Shown: piece by piece, positions 34,047-43,690 of the stretch
Position numbering within the stretch: the first letter of the stretch is position 1
Layout of the letters: the number at the start of each line of letters is the position of its first letter
NCBI GenBank assembly: GCA_902826795.1
Contig: CADEGD010000001.1
Location: 1 to 64,000 of the forward strand
DNA: 64,000 nucleotides
Origin: an uncultured Acidobacteriota bacterium
GTDB lineage: Bacteria; Acidobacteriota; Blastocatellia; Pyrinomonadales; Pyrinomonadaceae
Direction of reading: 5' to 3'
The notes under the pieces: generated by a model
Told to the model about the DNA's origin: nothing
The model's input: the letters and a program-made list of their open reading frames with translations, nothing else
The model's database searches: none
Position numbers and translations under genes: made by a program

Positions 34047-35462
34047 TCAACACGTTTTTACTTGCTTGATCACTTCATCCAGATCCAGATCGGTCACACT
34101 ATTGACCTCAGAACAGATTTTCATCAGCAATCGATCCTGTGCGTTTCCTTTCTCCTTGGCGACCGCGTAAGGAAGATCCTCGCGGAATGTGACCATCGAA
34201 TATTTTGAAAAGTAATCGGGAAACGTTTGTTCGAGTTTCGTTTCGAGTTCACGCTTGCGCTGGAACACGGGGTCGGCGGTTGCGTCGCGCATTTCGTAGA
34301 AATTTTCCTCGGCCATGTCCTGGATCGCGTCCGTGTTGGGTTTACGCAGTTCGCTGTATTTGGCGAATACTAGTTCCCAGTCGATTTGGTCACCCGTTGA
34401 CGCCGCCGCCGGTTCCGACAGTAACGAATCCAACACGCGGACGTCTTCAAAAGCGCAGTTCATTCCCTGGCCATAAAACGGCACCATCGCGTGGGCCGAG
34501 TCGCCGAGCAGAAGAGCTTTGCCATCCACGTTCCACGGCCAGCATTTCAGAGTGCCAAGGCTGCCGGTAGGATTTGCAAAGAAATCCTCGACGAGGGTCG
34601 GCATCAGGGTTACTGCATCGGGAAACTCGCGTTCGAAGAAGTCGAGTAAGGCGGTTTCGTCGATCAGGCGATCGAAGGCAGAAACACGACCGGTAGGGAG
34701 TGTGCCTTCTAGAGAGCTTGTGTGTAGAGAGGCACCCTCGCTACCACTCAGGTTTCCGCCTCTGTGTGCCAGAAACAACGTGCAGGTAAAACTGCCGTCG
34801 AAGTTCGGCAGGGCGATCATCATAAACTGATGCCGCGGCCAGATATGAAGAGCATTTTTCTCAAGCAGGAACTCACCGTTCGGACCGGGTGGGATGTGGA
34901 GTTCTTTGTAACCGTGATCTAGAAAAACCGAACTCGACGAGAACTCGGGAATATGCACTTCCATCGCTTGCCTCACGGCCGAGCCTGCACCGTCGGTCGC
35001 GATCACGGTATCCGACCCGACCACGATCTCAGAGGAAAATTGCGGCGAGCGGGTTGAGAGATCTATGCCGGTGCATGGTTCATTGAAATGAAACGTCACC
35101 CCGTCAAACTTCTCCGCCTCGTTCATCAACGCGATGTTGAGTCCGGCACGCGATACGGAATTAATGTACTCTCCGTCGCGCCCGCTATAAGGTAGAAGCT
35201 TAGTTTCACCGCTCGGCGTGTGGATCATTCGCCCATACATCGGCACGGCCTCGGCGAGCATATATTCGTCCATCCCGATCTCTCGCAGGGCCGCGATACC
35301 GCGGTTCGAAAGCGCGAGGTTGATCGAGCGGCCAGCGGCGGTCGATTCCTTACGAATATCGCCTCGGGCCTCATACACGTCGACCTTCATGCCGCGTTTC
35401 GCCAGATAGATCGCGAGAAGAGATCCGGCGAGGCCGGCTCCGATGATCGTTACTTGAGACAT
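34047..35462 (-). CDS. kmo: Kynurenine 3-monooxygenase
   Basis: FAD enzyme that hydroxylates L-kynurenine to 3-hydroxykynurenine with NADPH and oxygen. FAD loop GAGLAGSLLAIYL is at residues 7-19, the AAGRSINLALSNRG substrate/FAD region at about 42-55, and the second FAD motif GDSAHAMVPFYGQGMNCAFED at about 300. The KMO motif RGG...HIWPRHQFMMIALPNFDGSFT is present. The true start at 35462 follows the cluster layout: it lies 13 bases inside the end of kynU. The hydrophobic C-terminal anchor of eukaryotic KMO is absent, as in bacterial enzymes. Confidence 0.93.
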   Translation of the reverse strand: MSQVTIIGAGLAGSLLAIYLAKRGMKVDVYEARGDIRKESTAAGRSINLALSNRGIAALREIGMDEYMLAEAVPMYGRMIHTPSGETKLLPYSGRDGEYINSVSRAGLNIALMNEAEKFDGVTFHFNEPCTGIDLSTRSPQFSSEIVVGSDTVIATDGAGSAVRQAMEVHIPEFSSSSVFLDHGYKELHIPPGPNGEFLLEKNALHIWPRHQFMMIALPNFDGSFTCTLFLAHRGGNLSGSEGASLHTSSLEGTLPTGRVSAFDRLIDETALLDFFEREFPDAVTLMPTLVEDFFANPTGSLGTLKCWPWNVDGKALLLGDSAHAMVPFYGQGMNCAFEDVRVLDSLLSEPAAASTGDQIDWELVFAKYSELRKPNTDAIQDMAEENFYEMRDATADPVFQRKRELETKLEQTFPDYFSKYSMVTFREDLPYAVAKEKGNAQDRLLMKICSEVNSVTDLDLDEVIKQVKTC

Positions 35463-36829
35463 TCTTTCAAAACGGCCGCAAATCCCTCGACATCCTCGAT
35501 CGTATTGTAGAGCGGCACTGGAGCGACGCGTATAACGTCCGGTTCGCGCCAATCGGCGATAACACCGCGGGCTGTTATCTTTTCGAAAAGTGTTGGGGAT
35601 TCACCTTCGCTGGCGCTGGACACAGTCCGTAATGGTCGTGTTTCGGCCTGCGAACGAACGCGGATCGAAAGCTGGCATCCGCGGGCGTCAGGGTCGGCGG
35701 GAGTGATCACCTCGATGCGATCGTTTTCGATGTCCTTCAGAAGACATTCCAAGTGTCCGGTAAGTTCGACGGATGCGGCACGCAGGTTCGAGATACCGGC
35801 TTCATCGAATATCTCCAACGATGCTCTCAACGCGGCAAGTTGAAAGATCGGCGGATTGGAGAGCTGCCATCCTTCGGCTCCCGGCAGCGGATCGAAGTTC
35901 GGGCCCATCAGAAAGCGCGTCTGTTTATTGTGTCCCCACCAGCCAGCGAAGCGCGGCAGATCAAATGCACAAGCGTGGCGTTCGTGAACGAACGCACCCG
36001 CGATCCCGCCAGGTCCCGCATTCAAATATTTATACGAACACCAAACGGCGAAATCGACATTCCAATCGTGAAGGCGAAGCTCCAGATTGCCAGCGGCGTG
36101 GGCCAGATCGAATCCTACGACGGCGCCGACTCGGTGTCCCGCTTTGGTTATAGCCTTCATGTCGAAAGCCTGGCCGGTGTAGTAATTCACACCGCCCATC
36201 ATGATCAGTGCGATCTCGTCACGGTGTTGGTCGATTGTTTCGAGGATATCTTCTGTTCGAGGGGTCGTTTCGCCTTCGCGTGGGGAGAGTTCGATGAGGT
36301 TCTCGCTAGCAGAGAGAACCACCCCGTCAGCCGAAGCGGCTACCACCCCTCCTTCGTAAAGAGGGGACTTTTCGGATGAATGAAACTTCAACTGCGATTC
36401 CACGGCGTATTGATCGCTTGGAAAGGCTCCTTTCTCGATCACGATCTTTCGCCGGTCACCCGCCGGCCGATAAAAAGAAACCATCATCAGGTGAAGATTC
36501 ACGGTCAGCGAGTTCATCACGACCGTTTCGCTCGGGAGAGCCCCGACGACGCGAGCCATCGGTTCGGTGACAAACTCGTGATACGGCAGCCACGGATGCC
36601 GAGCGTGGAGGTGTCCTTCCACGCCAAGCCTCGCCCAATCTTCCAACTCTTCTTCGATGTATCGTCGCGTCGTTTTCGGCTGCAGTCCGAGTGAATTTCC
36701 GGTCAGGTAAATAAACTCCGTTCCGTCGTCACGCTTCGGAATGTGGAATCGCGATCTGAAATCCCGAATGGATTTTACAGAATTCAGGGACGAGCCGTTT
36801 TCTATTTTGTCGGCGTAACTATCTGTCAT
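35450..36829 (-). CDS. kynU: Kynureninase
   Basis: PLP enzyme that cleaves 3-hydroxykynurenine (or kynurenine) to 3-hydroxyanthranilate (or anthranilate) and alanine. PLP-binding Lys is in VWCSYKYLNAGPGGIAGAFV. The family motif LTGNSLGLQP is near residues 42-51 and the N-terminal NSLTVNLHLMMVSFYRP region is conserved. The length of 459 is typical. It overlaps kmo by 13 bases, so both enzymes are made in step. The region upstream (36830-37010) is shared with a divergent secreted-protein gene. Confidence 0.94.
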   Translation of the reverse strand: MTDSYADKIENGSSLNSVKSIRDFRSRFHIPKRDDGTEFIYLTGNSLGLQPKTTRRYIEEELEDWARLGVEGHLHARHPWLPYHEFVTEPMARVVGALPSETVVMNSLTVNLHLMMVSFYRPAGDRRKIVIEKGAFPSDQYAVESQLKFHSSEKSPLYEGGVVAASADGVVLSASENLIELSPREGETTPRTEDILETIDQHRDEIALIMMGGVNYYTGQAFDMKAITKAGHRVGAVVGFDLAHAAGNLELRLHDWNVDFAVWCSYKYLNAGPGGIAGAFVHERHACAFDLPRFAGWWGHNKQTRFLMGPNFDPLPGAEGWQLSNPPIFQLAALRASLEIFDEAGISNLRAASVELTGHLECLLKDIENDRIEVITPADPDARGCQLSIRVRSQAETRPLRTVSSASEGESPTLFEKITARGVIADWREPDVIRVAPVPLYNTIEDVEGFAAVLKECLK

Positions 36830-37010
36830 TATTACGGTTAACGCGATTGTCAGCTAAAAATCAACAATATTACCGCTCCTGCATGGAACCATTGCCGCCC
36901 GACTAGCGTCTGTGCATTCGGACCGTCGATAATTTCTTAAACGTGTCCGTACGTACAACCGGCGTCGCAATGCCGACGCCCTTCCAATTCATATGAAGTA
37001 AGGAGACATC

Positions 37011-37436
37011 ATGAAAAAGATCATTCAAATCGTATCATTCCTCGCCCTCATTTTCGTCATGGCCGGCTCAGAAGCCTTCGCCCAAAGTGTAACCAAGATC
37101 GACGCAAACATTCCCTACGATTTCACGGTTGGCGATCAGCAGTTTGACGCCGGAAAATATGTTATGCGTGTCAAACGTATGCCGAACGGAGCCAGCACGA
37201 TCGTTGAACTGCGCGACTCAAAGTATCGCGTCATCTACGAAGGTTTCGCGATGGAGAACGGCAGTACCGGAGGCGGCAAGGCTAACCTCGTATTCGACAA
37301 AAGCGGATCGGTCGCCCGGCTCACCCACGTTCGAACGGGGAGCAAGGGTTTCACAATTACGGACGACGGCAGCACCGATCGTACGGTAAATCTAGCTTCG
37401 AAGAAGAAGGATAAGAAGAGCGAGACCAAAAACTAA
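37011..37436 (+). CDS. Secreted beta-rich protein, unknown
   Basis: Exported protein of 141 residues. The signal peptide spans about residues 4-25 (ending in EAFAQ). The mature part has a strand pattern (IPYDFTVGDQQFDAGKYVMR, FAMENGSTGGGKANLVFDKS, RLTHVRTGSKGF) and a Lys-rich tail. AAGGAGACA precedes the start and a terminator follows. I recognise no family; similar small secreted proteins are common in acidobacteria. Confidence 0.7.
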   Translation: MKKIIQIVSFLALIFVMAGSEAFAQSVTKIDANIPYDFTVGDQQFDAGKYVMRVKRMPNGASTIVELRDSKYRVIYEGFAMENGSTGGGKANLVFDKSGSVARLTHVRTGSKGFTITDDGSTDRTVNLASKKKDKKSETKN

Positions 37437-37465
37437 GCACTTGGCATTTGATCTATGATCTATTT

Positions 37466-37500
37466 CGGAGACGCGGGAAAATCCAGCGTCTCCGCTTTTC
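37466..37500 (+). terminator. Terminator after the secreted-protein gene
   Basis: Stem CGGAGACGC/GCGTCTCCG (9 bp, 37466-37474 and 37486-37494) with an 11-base loop, followed by CTTTTC. It lies 30 bases after the stop at 37436. Confidence 0.8.
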
Positions 37501-37521
37501 TATCGATGATCTCGTCGACAT

Positions 37522-38535
37522 CTAGACTCCGTTGAAAGACCCTTTCGTCTCGCCAAGCCACTTTAACGCCGATCCGCTAAAGAGTTCTTCTTTGATCGAA
37601 TCATCGAAAGGCATCGAATCGATAAGTTTTCCGGGTTCAGATTCGCCGAGCGGGAACGGATAATCAGTCCCAAGCATTACACGGTCAACGCCGACGAGAT
37701 CTAAAAGATACCCGAGCACGGCCGGGTCGTGGACGAGAGAGTCGAAATACATTCGGTTTAAGTACTTTCGCGGGCCGTGCAAATTGTCCGGGAACAGGTC
37801 GGGCCGAACCTTAAATCCGTGATCGATGCGGCCGATCGTCGCGGGGAACGATCCGCCGCCGTGCGCGAAGCAGATACGCAGGTCGGAAAGCCTTTCTAAT
37901 ACGCCGGAAAATACAAGCGACGATATGGCGCGCGAAACTTCCGCCGGCATCCCGACGAGCCACGGCAGCCAATATTTCTGCATGTCCACCTCGCCCGCCG
38001 TATCCCACGGATGCACGAACACAGCCATATCGAGTTCGACGCACGCAGCGAAAAACTCGAAGAACTGCGGCTCGCTTAGGTTGAGTTGATTGACATTCGT
38101 GCCGATCTGAACGCCCTTAAGCCCGACCGTTTTACATCGTTCGAGTTCTTTTACGGCGAGCGAAACGTCCTGCATAGGCACGGTTCCAAGACCGACGAAT
38201 CTGAGCGGATATTCGGTAGCTATGTCGGCGATGTGATCGTTCAAAAACTTCGCGATCTCGAGCCCATCGATAGGCTTTGCCCAGTAACTAAACATCACCG
38301 GGACGGTCGATAAGACTTGGACGTTGACGCCCGCAGCGTCCATCTCCTCGATGCGCGTTACCGGATCCCAACAGTTCGCCTCGATGTCGCGAAACTGTTT
38401 GCCGTCGTCTCGCATCATGCGGGCGCAGCAAGGCTTATAGTGGTCGAGCGTGATGAATCCGCCATAGCCGAATCGGTCTTTCCAGCTCGGAATGTCTTTC
38501 GGAAGGATGTGTGTGTGGACGTCGATCTTTAGCAT
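37522..38535 (-). CDS. Aminocarboxymuconate-semialdehyde decarboxylase (ACMSD)
   Basis: Zinc-dependent decarboxylase of the amidohydrolase superfamily. It removes CO2 from 2-amino-3-carboxymuconate semialdehyde, the product of 3-hydroxyanthranilate dioxygenase, and so keeps the route from ending in quinolinate. Metal motif DVHTHILP (HxH) starts the protein; CFAHGGGSFPATIGRIDHGF and the LGTDYPFPLGE region carry the later His and Asp ligands. 337 residues is the usual size. The ATG at 38533-38535 shares a base with the stop of the upstream MFS gene (TGATG), so the pair is coupled. An in-frame extension to 38634 is discarded as a shadow. Confidence 0.93.
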   Translation of the reverse strand: MLKIDVHTHILPKDIPSWKDRFGYGGFITLDHYKPCCARMMRDDGKQFRDIEANCWDPVTRIEEMDAAGVNVQVLSTVPVMFSYWAKPIDGLEIAKFLNDHIADIATEYPLRFVGLGTVPMQDVSLAVKELERCKTVGLKGVQIGTNVNQLNLSEPQFFEFFAACVELDMAVFVHPWDTAGEVDMQKYWLPWLVGMPAEVSRAISSLVFSGVLERLSDLRICFAHGGGSFPATIGRIDHGFKVRPDLFPDNLHGPRKYLNRMYFDSLVHDPAVLGYLLDLVGVDRVMLGTDYPFPLGESEPGKLIDSMPFDDSIKEELFSGSALKWLGETKGSFNGV

Positions 38536-39791
38536 CAAATTGTGGTGTGAATTAGCTCTGCGGTCGGCTCGCCCTCGGTTCTCTCGCCCAACAGCCTGAC
38601 GCCGAACGCGCACAAGACAGCCAAGCTGACGCACGCGAGCAGGACCGCGCTCATACTAAGCGTTGAAACGCTAGACAGCGAACTCACCGTCGCGGCGGCA
38701 ATCGCACTCAGTCCCATTTGAATAAACCCCATCAGGGCGGATGCCATCCCGATCTTTTCGTTGACCGATGTCAACGCCAATGCTCCTGCGTTCGGGTTGA
38801 ACATTCCCATCAGAAACAGAAACGAAGCGATACAGATTACCGTAACGAAGAATCCGGCCAGCGACGCCAGTGTCAAAACGAAAAGTAATGCGGCTACCAG
38901 TACAATAGCGATTCCCGTTAGCTCGGCGGCCTTGTTCGTTGAAAACTTGCGAAGGAGAAGCCGATTTACCTGGCTGCCGACGATCAAACAGAAAGCGCAA
39001 AAACTGAAGGTGAGTCCAAATTGAAATTCGGACAGCCCGTGGACCTTCATGAATAAGATCGGGGAACTCGTGATGTAGGCGAACAAGGCCGCGGTCGAGA
39101 ATGACATCGCAAACGTAAAAAGCATGAATCGAGCATTCATCGCCACGCCGAAATATTCACGTAATACTTTCGGCGGACTCAATGAAATGTCTGCATCCGG
39201 AGCTTTAGACTCGGGCAATACCAGTAGTACGGCCGTAAACACGGTGGCCGCGATAAGAGCGAGTGCAACAAATATCGCGTGCCAATCAAGCGAAGTTACG
39301 ATAAAGCTGCCGATGCTGGGGGCGATGATCGGTGCCACGCCCATAACGAGTATCAGCAACGAAAAAATGCGAGCAGTCTCGTCAGGCGGAAACAAATCGC
39401 GAACGTATGCCCGGCTGGCGACCATTCCCGCGCATCCGCCGAGGGCTTGAATGAATCGCAAGACGACGAGCTGCTCGATACTGCTTGCAAATGCGGCTGC
39501 GATCGAAGTGAAAAAGAAGATCCCGAGGCCGATCAGCAGCGGCTTTTTTCGCCCAAAACGATCAAGCAGCGGCCCGTACACGATCTGTCCGATGCAGATG
39601 CCCGCAAAGAAACTTGAAAGCGTTAGGCCGACCTTGGCCGTATCCGTTCCAAGATCTGCCGCGATCGCGGCAAAGCCGGGCAGATACATGTCGATGCTGA
39701 ATGGATTCAGGCCGATCAACATCCCAAGCGTAACTATTATTGGCAGGTGCGATTGTCGGCCTGATTGTTCCATCAACTCGATTCTAATCAA
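38535..39791 (-). CDS. MFS transporter, Bcr/CflA-like
   Basis: Twelve-helix transporter of the major facilitator superfamily. The Bcr/CflA signature DMYLPGFAAIAADLG is at about residues 34-48, YGPLLDRFGRKKPLLIG (motif A) follows in the first cytosolic loop, and RAYVRDLFPPDETARI is also typical. These proteins usually export drugs or small amphipaths. Its stop shares one base with the ACMSD start, so it may move a pathway compound. Start could be 39791 or the ATG at 39771-39773, six codons later. Confidence 0.88.
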   Translation of the reverse strand: MIRIELMEQSGRQSHLPIIVTLGMLIGLNPFSIDMYLPGFAAIAADLGTDTAKVGLTLSSFFAGICIGQIVYGPLLDRFGRKKPLLIGLGIFFFTSIAAAFASSIEQLVVLRFIQALGGCAGMVASRAYVRDLFPPDETARIFSLLILVMGVAPIIAPSIGSFIVTSLDWHAIFVALALIAATVFTAVLLVLPESKAPDADISLSPPKVLREYFGVAMNARFMLFTFAMSFSTAALFAYITSSPILFMKVHGLSEFQFGLTFSFCAFCLIVGSQVNRLLLRKFSTNKAAELTGIAIVLVAALLFVLTLASLAGFFVTVICIASFLFLMGMFNPNAGALALTSVNEKIGMASALMGFIQMGLSAIAAATVSSLSSVSTLSMSAVLLACVSLAVLCAFGVRLLGERTEGEPTAELIHTTI

Positions 39792-39885
39792 TAGCCTTTG
39801 CAGTTACGAACCTCAATAGGAATAGACGCCAGCAGCCTGCTAATATTCTGAAAAGCATTCGACCACCATCCATAGGAGAAAATTT

Positions 39886-41838
39886 GTGACGAGAAACGGT
39901 TCCATTCGCTGGTTTCTGACAGGAATATTTGCGGTTTGCTTTGCGGCAGGCGCGTACGCTCAGCCGAGCGCAAGCCAAGACGACGAAACGCGAGCACGAC
40001 GAAATGCGATCGAGGCCGAACTGCAATCGATAGCTGTCGTTGAGCGCAAAATCATGGTTCCGATGCGAGACGGAAAGCGGGTGCAGGCCGATGTCTACCG
40101 GCCGAAAGACTCAACCAGGAAGTATCCGATCATCCTGTCGCGCACTCCCTACAACTTTAACTGGTGGGACGTTCGGCTCGGTGCTCCGCGCGATATGACG
40201 ACCGTTCTCGACGCGGTGAAACGCGGGTACGCGTACATCATCATGAACGAACGCGGACGATTTTTCTCCGAGGGAAACTACGACATCCTCGGGCCGCCGA
40301 CAACTGACGGCGACGATGCTCTAGCATGGATGGCATCGCAGCCGTGGTCGAATAAAAAAGTCGGGGCGATCGGATGCTCGTCGACCGCGGAATGGCAGAT
40401 GGCCGTTGCGGCGAGGAACAATCCCGCGTTCACGACGATGATCGCGCAAGGGTTCGGAGCTGGCGTCGGCCGAGTCGGACCGTACTACGAGCAGGGAAAT
40501 TGGTATCGCGGCGGTGCCGTGCAGATGCTGTTTATCGCGTGGCTTTACGGGCAGCAAAATCAGGTGCGGCCCATGTTCGACCCCCGCACGACGCAAGAAG
40601 AATTGATCCGGGCGTCGAAATCGTTCGACCTCGCTCAGCAAGCTCCGCCGGTTGATTGGTCGCAGGCTTTGAGACATCTGCCGGTCAAAGACATCTTCAC
40701 CGCGGTTGACGGCCCGCGAGGTATCTTTGCCGACGAGATGCCCGTTCCGACCGGCGGCGCGATGATCAAACGCGCGCCTAACGATCCGGCGTGGTACAAA
40801 GGCGGCCTTTGGCACGACAACATGAAGGTCAACATTCCGGGCTTCTACTTCATGTCGTGGTATGACGTATCGACCGGGCCGAACCTCGCGATGTATAACC
40901 ACATTCGCAAGACGGCGGATAAGGATATCGCGGACAAGCAATACGCGGTGATCGCGCCCGTACTTCATTGCAGCTACACACGGGCGACAGAGAACACCGT
41001 CGTCGGCGAGCGAAGCATGGGTGACGCCCGGCTCGACTACGGCAAGATGACGTACGACTGGTTCGACTATTTCTTGAAGGGCGAGCAGAACGACATCTTG
41101 AAGCGTCCGAAGGTTCAGTATTTCACAATGGGCTCGAACAAGTGGCAGTCGTCCGAACAGTGGCCGCCCGTCGGTGCCGAGCCGATGAAGTTTTACCTAT
41201 CGAGCGGCGGAAAGGCGAACAGCCTGAACGGCGATGGCAAGCTTGTCGCGGCTGCTCCGGCTAACGACGCGCCCGATCGATTCAAATACGACCCGATGGA
41301 TCCGGTTCCGTCGTACGGCGGCAACGTATGCTGTACGGGTAACGCCGTTCGCGGCGGTTCGTTCGACCAAAGCAAGATGGAGGAGCGGCCGGACATTCTT
41401 GTCTACTCGACCGACGTTCTGAAAGAAGGTATCGAACTCAGCGGCCCGATCGACGTGACCTTATACGTCTCGTCGGACGTGAAAGACACCGACTTTACCG
41501 TAAAGCTGATCGACGTAGACGAGAACGGCAAAGCATGGAATCTCGACGAAACGATCCAGCGGATGCGCTATCGCGACGGCTACGACAAGCCGCTCGTCTG
41601 GATGGAGCCAAACAAGATCTATCGCGTAAAATTCCAGCCAATGACGACCAGCAATTACTTCGCTCCGGGTCACCGCATCCGCATCGAAATATCAAGCAGC
41701 AACTTCCCACGCTTCGACCGAAATATGAACACCGGCGGCAACAATTGGGATGAGGTCAAAGGCGTCGTTGCCAACAACGCCGTTCATCATTCGAAGCAGT
41801 ATCCGTCGGAAATAACGATCTCGGTTGTGAGGAAGTAG
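39886..41838 (+). CDS. CocE/NonD-family secreted hydrolase
   Basis: Serine hydrolase of the CocE / X-Pro dipeptidyl-peptidase family, 650 residues. The signal peptide ends at about AYAQ (residue 26). The nucleophile elbow is [12 protein letters not shown] (about 161-172) and the C-terminal jelly-roll domain that defines the family is complete ([40 protein letters not shown]). The natural substrate (ester, amide or proline peptide) cannot be told. The GTG start at 39886 has AGGAG spaced correctly. Confidence 0.9.
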   Translation: MTRNGSIRWFLTGIFAVCFAAGAYAQPSASQDDETRARRNAIEAELQSIAVVERKIMVPMRDGKRVQADVYRPKDSTRKYPIILSRTPYNFNWWDVRLGAPRDMTTVLDAVKRGYAYIIMNERGRFFSEGNYDILGPPTTDGDDALAWMASQPWSNKKVGAIGCSSTAEWQMAVAARNNPAFTTMIAQGFGAGVGRVGPYYEQGNWYRGGAVQMLFIAWLYGQQNQVRPMFDPRTTQEELIRASKSFDLAQQAPPVDWSQALRHLPVKDIFTAVDGPRGIFADEMPVPTGGAMIKRAPNDPAWYKGGLWHDNMKVNIPGFYFMSWYDVSTGPNLAMYNHIRKTADKDIADKQYAVIAPVLHCSYTRATENTVVGERSMGDARLDYGKMTYDWFDYFLKGEQNDILKRPKVQYFTMGSNKWQSSEQWPPVGAEPMKFYLSSGGKANSLNGDGKLVAAAPANDAPDRFKYDPMDPVPSYGGNVCCTGNAVRGGSFDQSKMEERPDILVYSTDVLKEGIELSGPIDVTLYVSSDVKDTDFTVKLIDVDENGKAWNLDETIQRMRYRDGYDKPLVWMEPNKIYRVKFQPMTTSNYFAPGHRIRIEISSSNFPRFDRNMNTGGNNWDEVKGVVANNAVHHSKQYPSEITISVVRK

Positions 41839-41842
41839 AGGC

Positions 41843-42412
41843 TTACGAATCTTCCTCGATCATCCAGCCATCGGGATAGTGTGTGACGAGGGCGTCATCG
41901 TTAACGGTCAGCGTTGCGGCAAAACCTGAGGCGGTTTCATATCGAACCGTTTTGTCATCGACGCGAGTGTAAGTTTGCTCGAGAGGTTCGAGTTGAAATG
42001 AAGGGAAGCGAAGCCAGGCTGCTTTAACTGAGCGGGTCTCGCCGATATTCAGCTTCAGCCGTCTGATCGGCAGAGTGTTTGTTACCGGGCTGAAATTGAG
42101 GTCCACATCGGTGCAGCCTTCGACAGCGACGACAGGCTCGCCGTTCATTGTCCAAACGCCGTCCTCGACCGATATCTCTACCTCAACGATCTCGTCGCCG
42201 ACCCATCCATCGACCGTCGCAAAGGTCGTCTTCCAATCGGTGTCACATTCGATCAGATAGTCCAGCCGTACTGACTCGCCCTCGTTAAGGAAGATTGATG
42301 CGCCGTCGATCGTCCAGCCCTCGCTGTCATCGCCATAGATCTTCGCGGTCTCGTGTCCGGGCGTGCCTAGAGTACGCCAAAGGATGCTTGGGAATGTTTC
42401 TTCGGCCGTCAT
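41843..42412 (-). CDS. Putative glycolipid-binding protein (DUF1089)
   Basis: Cytosolic protein of 189 residues of the putative glycolipid-binding family. Characteristic features are WRTLGTPGHETAKIY, then GASIFLNEGESVRLDYLIECD, DLNFSPVTNTLPIRRL and the end TVRYETASGFAATLTVNDD. Function unproven. It is convergent with the hydrolase gene (five-base gap) and follows a ParDE pair. Confidence 0.82.
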   Translation of the reverse strand: MTAEETFPSILWRTLGTPGHETAKIYGDDSEGWTIDGASIFLNEGESVRLDYLIECDTDWKTTFATVDGWVGDEIVEVEISVEDGVWTMNGEPVVAVEGCTDVDLNFSPVTNTLPIRRLKLNIGETRSVKAAWLRFPSFQLEPLEQTYTRVDDKTVRYETASGFAATLTVNDDALVTHYPDGWMIEEDS

Positions 42413-42445
42413 ACTTATTGAGCAACCTGTCTGAGCACTTTAAAG

Positions 42446-42742
42446 TCAATCGTTCAGCCGCGACTCAATATCCATTCGTTCGTGCAGAACTCGTACAACT
42501 TCAACATCGCCGCTTGGCAATTTTCGAAAGAAAACTAGATGAGATTTCACTTTTGACGAGCGGTAGCCCTTTCGAATGTGACCAAGGTCACGTGCCACTG
42601 AAAAGTTCTCGGAAATAAACTCGATCTCATCGAAGATCAAGCCGTGATACCGATCCGCTTGATCGATCGACCAGTTTTCGGCGGTGTATACCCATATTTC
42701 AGTAATATCGGCGAGGGCCTTTCGGGTGATCGAGTACGACAC
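42446..42742 (-). CDS. parE: ParE-type toxin
   Basis: Toxin of 98 residues of the RelE/ParE superfamily; ParE poisons DNA gyrase. The beginning SITRKALADITEIWVYTAENWS is the conserved ParE N-terminus. It is followed by the Tyr/His-rich middle and the strand LVFFRKLPSGDVEVVRVLHERMDIESRL, with the conserved VLHxRMD end. The ATG directly adjoins the antitoxin stop (42743). Toxin-second order matches ParDE. Confidence 0.9.
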   Translation of the reverse strand: MSYSITRKALADITEIWVYTAENWSIDQADRYHGLIFDEIEFISENFSVARDLGHIRKGYRSSKVKSHLVFFRKLPSGDVEVVRVLHERMDIESRLND

Positions 42743-42988
42743 TTATTTTCTGTAGGCTGCGTGCAGTTCTTTCAAATGTTCGCTGCGGTCAAAGTTTTTG
42801 ACCCGTCCGCTCCTTTCACCTTTCTTCAGCTCACCAATAAGCGACTGAATTTTGTTTTCTTCCATTTCGAACATTCTCAAAGCCGATCTAACAACCTCGC
42901 TTACCGAACTGTATCTTCCGGAAGCGATCTGTTCGTTGATAAAAACTTCAAAGTGCTCGCCTAAAAGAATAGATGTATTTCGTCCCAT
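42743..42988 (-). CDS. parD: ParD-type antitoxin
   Basis: Ribbon-helix-helix antitoxin of 81 residues. The start MGRNTSILLGEHFEVFINEQIASGRYSSVSEVV is cut here to its key part: TSILLGEHFEVFINEQI then SVSEVVRSALRMFE, the RHH fold. The C-terminus (ELHAAYRK) should wrap the toxin. The ATG at 42986-42988 is chosen because a longer frame would start inside the operator palindrome. Expressed first in the ParDE unit. Confidence 0.9.
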   Translation of the reverse strand: MGRNTSILLGEHFEVFINEQIASGRYSSVSEVVRSALRMFEMEENKIQSLIGELKKGERSGRVKNFDRSEHLKELHAAYRK

Positions 42989-43003
42989 ACCTAAGGAAAA
43001 TAT

Positions 43004-43020
43004 GTACCAATAATTGGTAC
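43004..43020. promoter_or_regulatory. Palindromic operator of parDE
   Basis: GTACCAAT-A-ATTGGTAC is a perfect 8-bp inverted repeat around a single base, 16 bases upstream of the parD start and just after the stop of the dioxygenase gene. ParD-type antitoxins bind symmetric sites in this position. Confidence 0.72.
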
Positions 43021-43027
43021 TTGTCAA

Positions 43028-43555
43028 TTAGCCCACCGCAGCTGCAGGCGGCTCCATAACGGCTCCGCACTCCTTGCAAGTCCGAAGTTCATCACTTCCG
43101 TAGAACCGCTTGAACACGCCTTGAAACTGCGTAGTAATGTCTTCGAGTTGGAAGTATTCCTCGTAGAGCTTCTCGTTGCAGTTTTCGCAAAACCACAATA
43201 ATCCGTCGAGTTCTCCATCGCGTCGTTTGCGCTCGATCACAAGGCCGACGGTGTTCGCTCCGCGGATCGGGTTGTGAGGTACGCGGGGCGGCAGGAGGAA
43301 CATTTCGCCTTCGCGGATCGGCACCTCTACGGCCTTGCCGTCTTCCTGCACGAGCACCTTGATATCGCCTTCAAGCTGATAGAACAGTTCCTCGCCTTCA
43401 TCCCAGTGATAATCCTTACGCGAGTTCGGCCCACCGACGACCATGACGATGAAATCGTCATCGTCATACACGCACTTGTTCCCGACGGGCGGCTTAAGCA
43501 GATGCCGATTGTCTTCTATCCACTGTTTGAAGTTGAACGGTCTTCGAATTGGCAT
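43028..43555 (-). CDS. 3-hydroxyanthranilate 3,4-dioxygenase
   Basis: Iron cupin enzyme that opens the ring of 3-hydroxyanthranilate to 2-amino-3-carboxymuconate semialdehyde. The iron ligands are His and Glu in DYHWDEGEELFYQLEGD (His50, Glu56) and His in PPRVPHNPIRG. The C-terminus contains the second metal site of bacterial enzymes, with CENC and CKECG pairs near residues 122 and 162. The length of 175 is right. It stands apart from kmo-kynU and from the ACMSD gene, on the same strand but with other genes between. Confidence 0.94.
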   Translation of the reverse strand: MPIRRPFNFKQWIEDNRHLLKPPVGNKCVYDDDDFIVMVVGGPNSRKDYHWDEGEELFYQLEGDIKVLVQEDGKAVEVPIREGEMFLLPPRVPHNPIRGANTVGLVIERKRRDGELDGLLWFCENCNEKLYEEYFQLEDITTQFQGVFKRFYGSDELRTCKECGAVMEPPAAAVG

Positions 43556-43690
43556 AACGCGGATCTCCGTCGAGCTGAATTATATCCTAACCGCCCGGTA
43601 GATCAGCCGATGTCCTGAAGCGAAAAACGGCTGCGTCTTTAGAAATGAAACTCGCAATTTTGGCTTATCCGAATAGCGGAGGAACAATCT

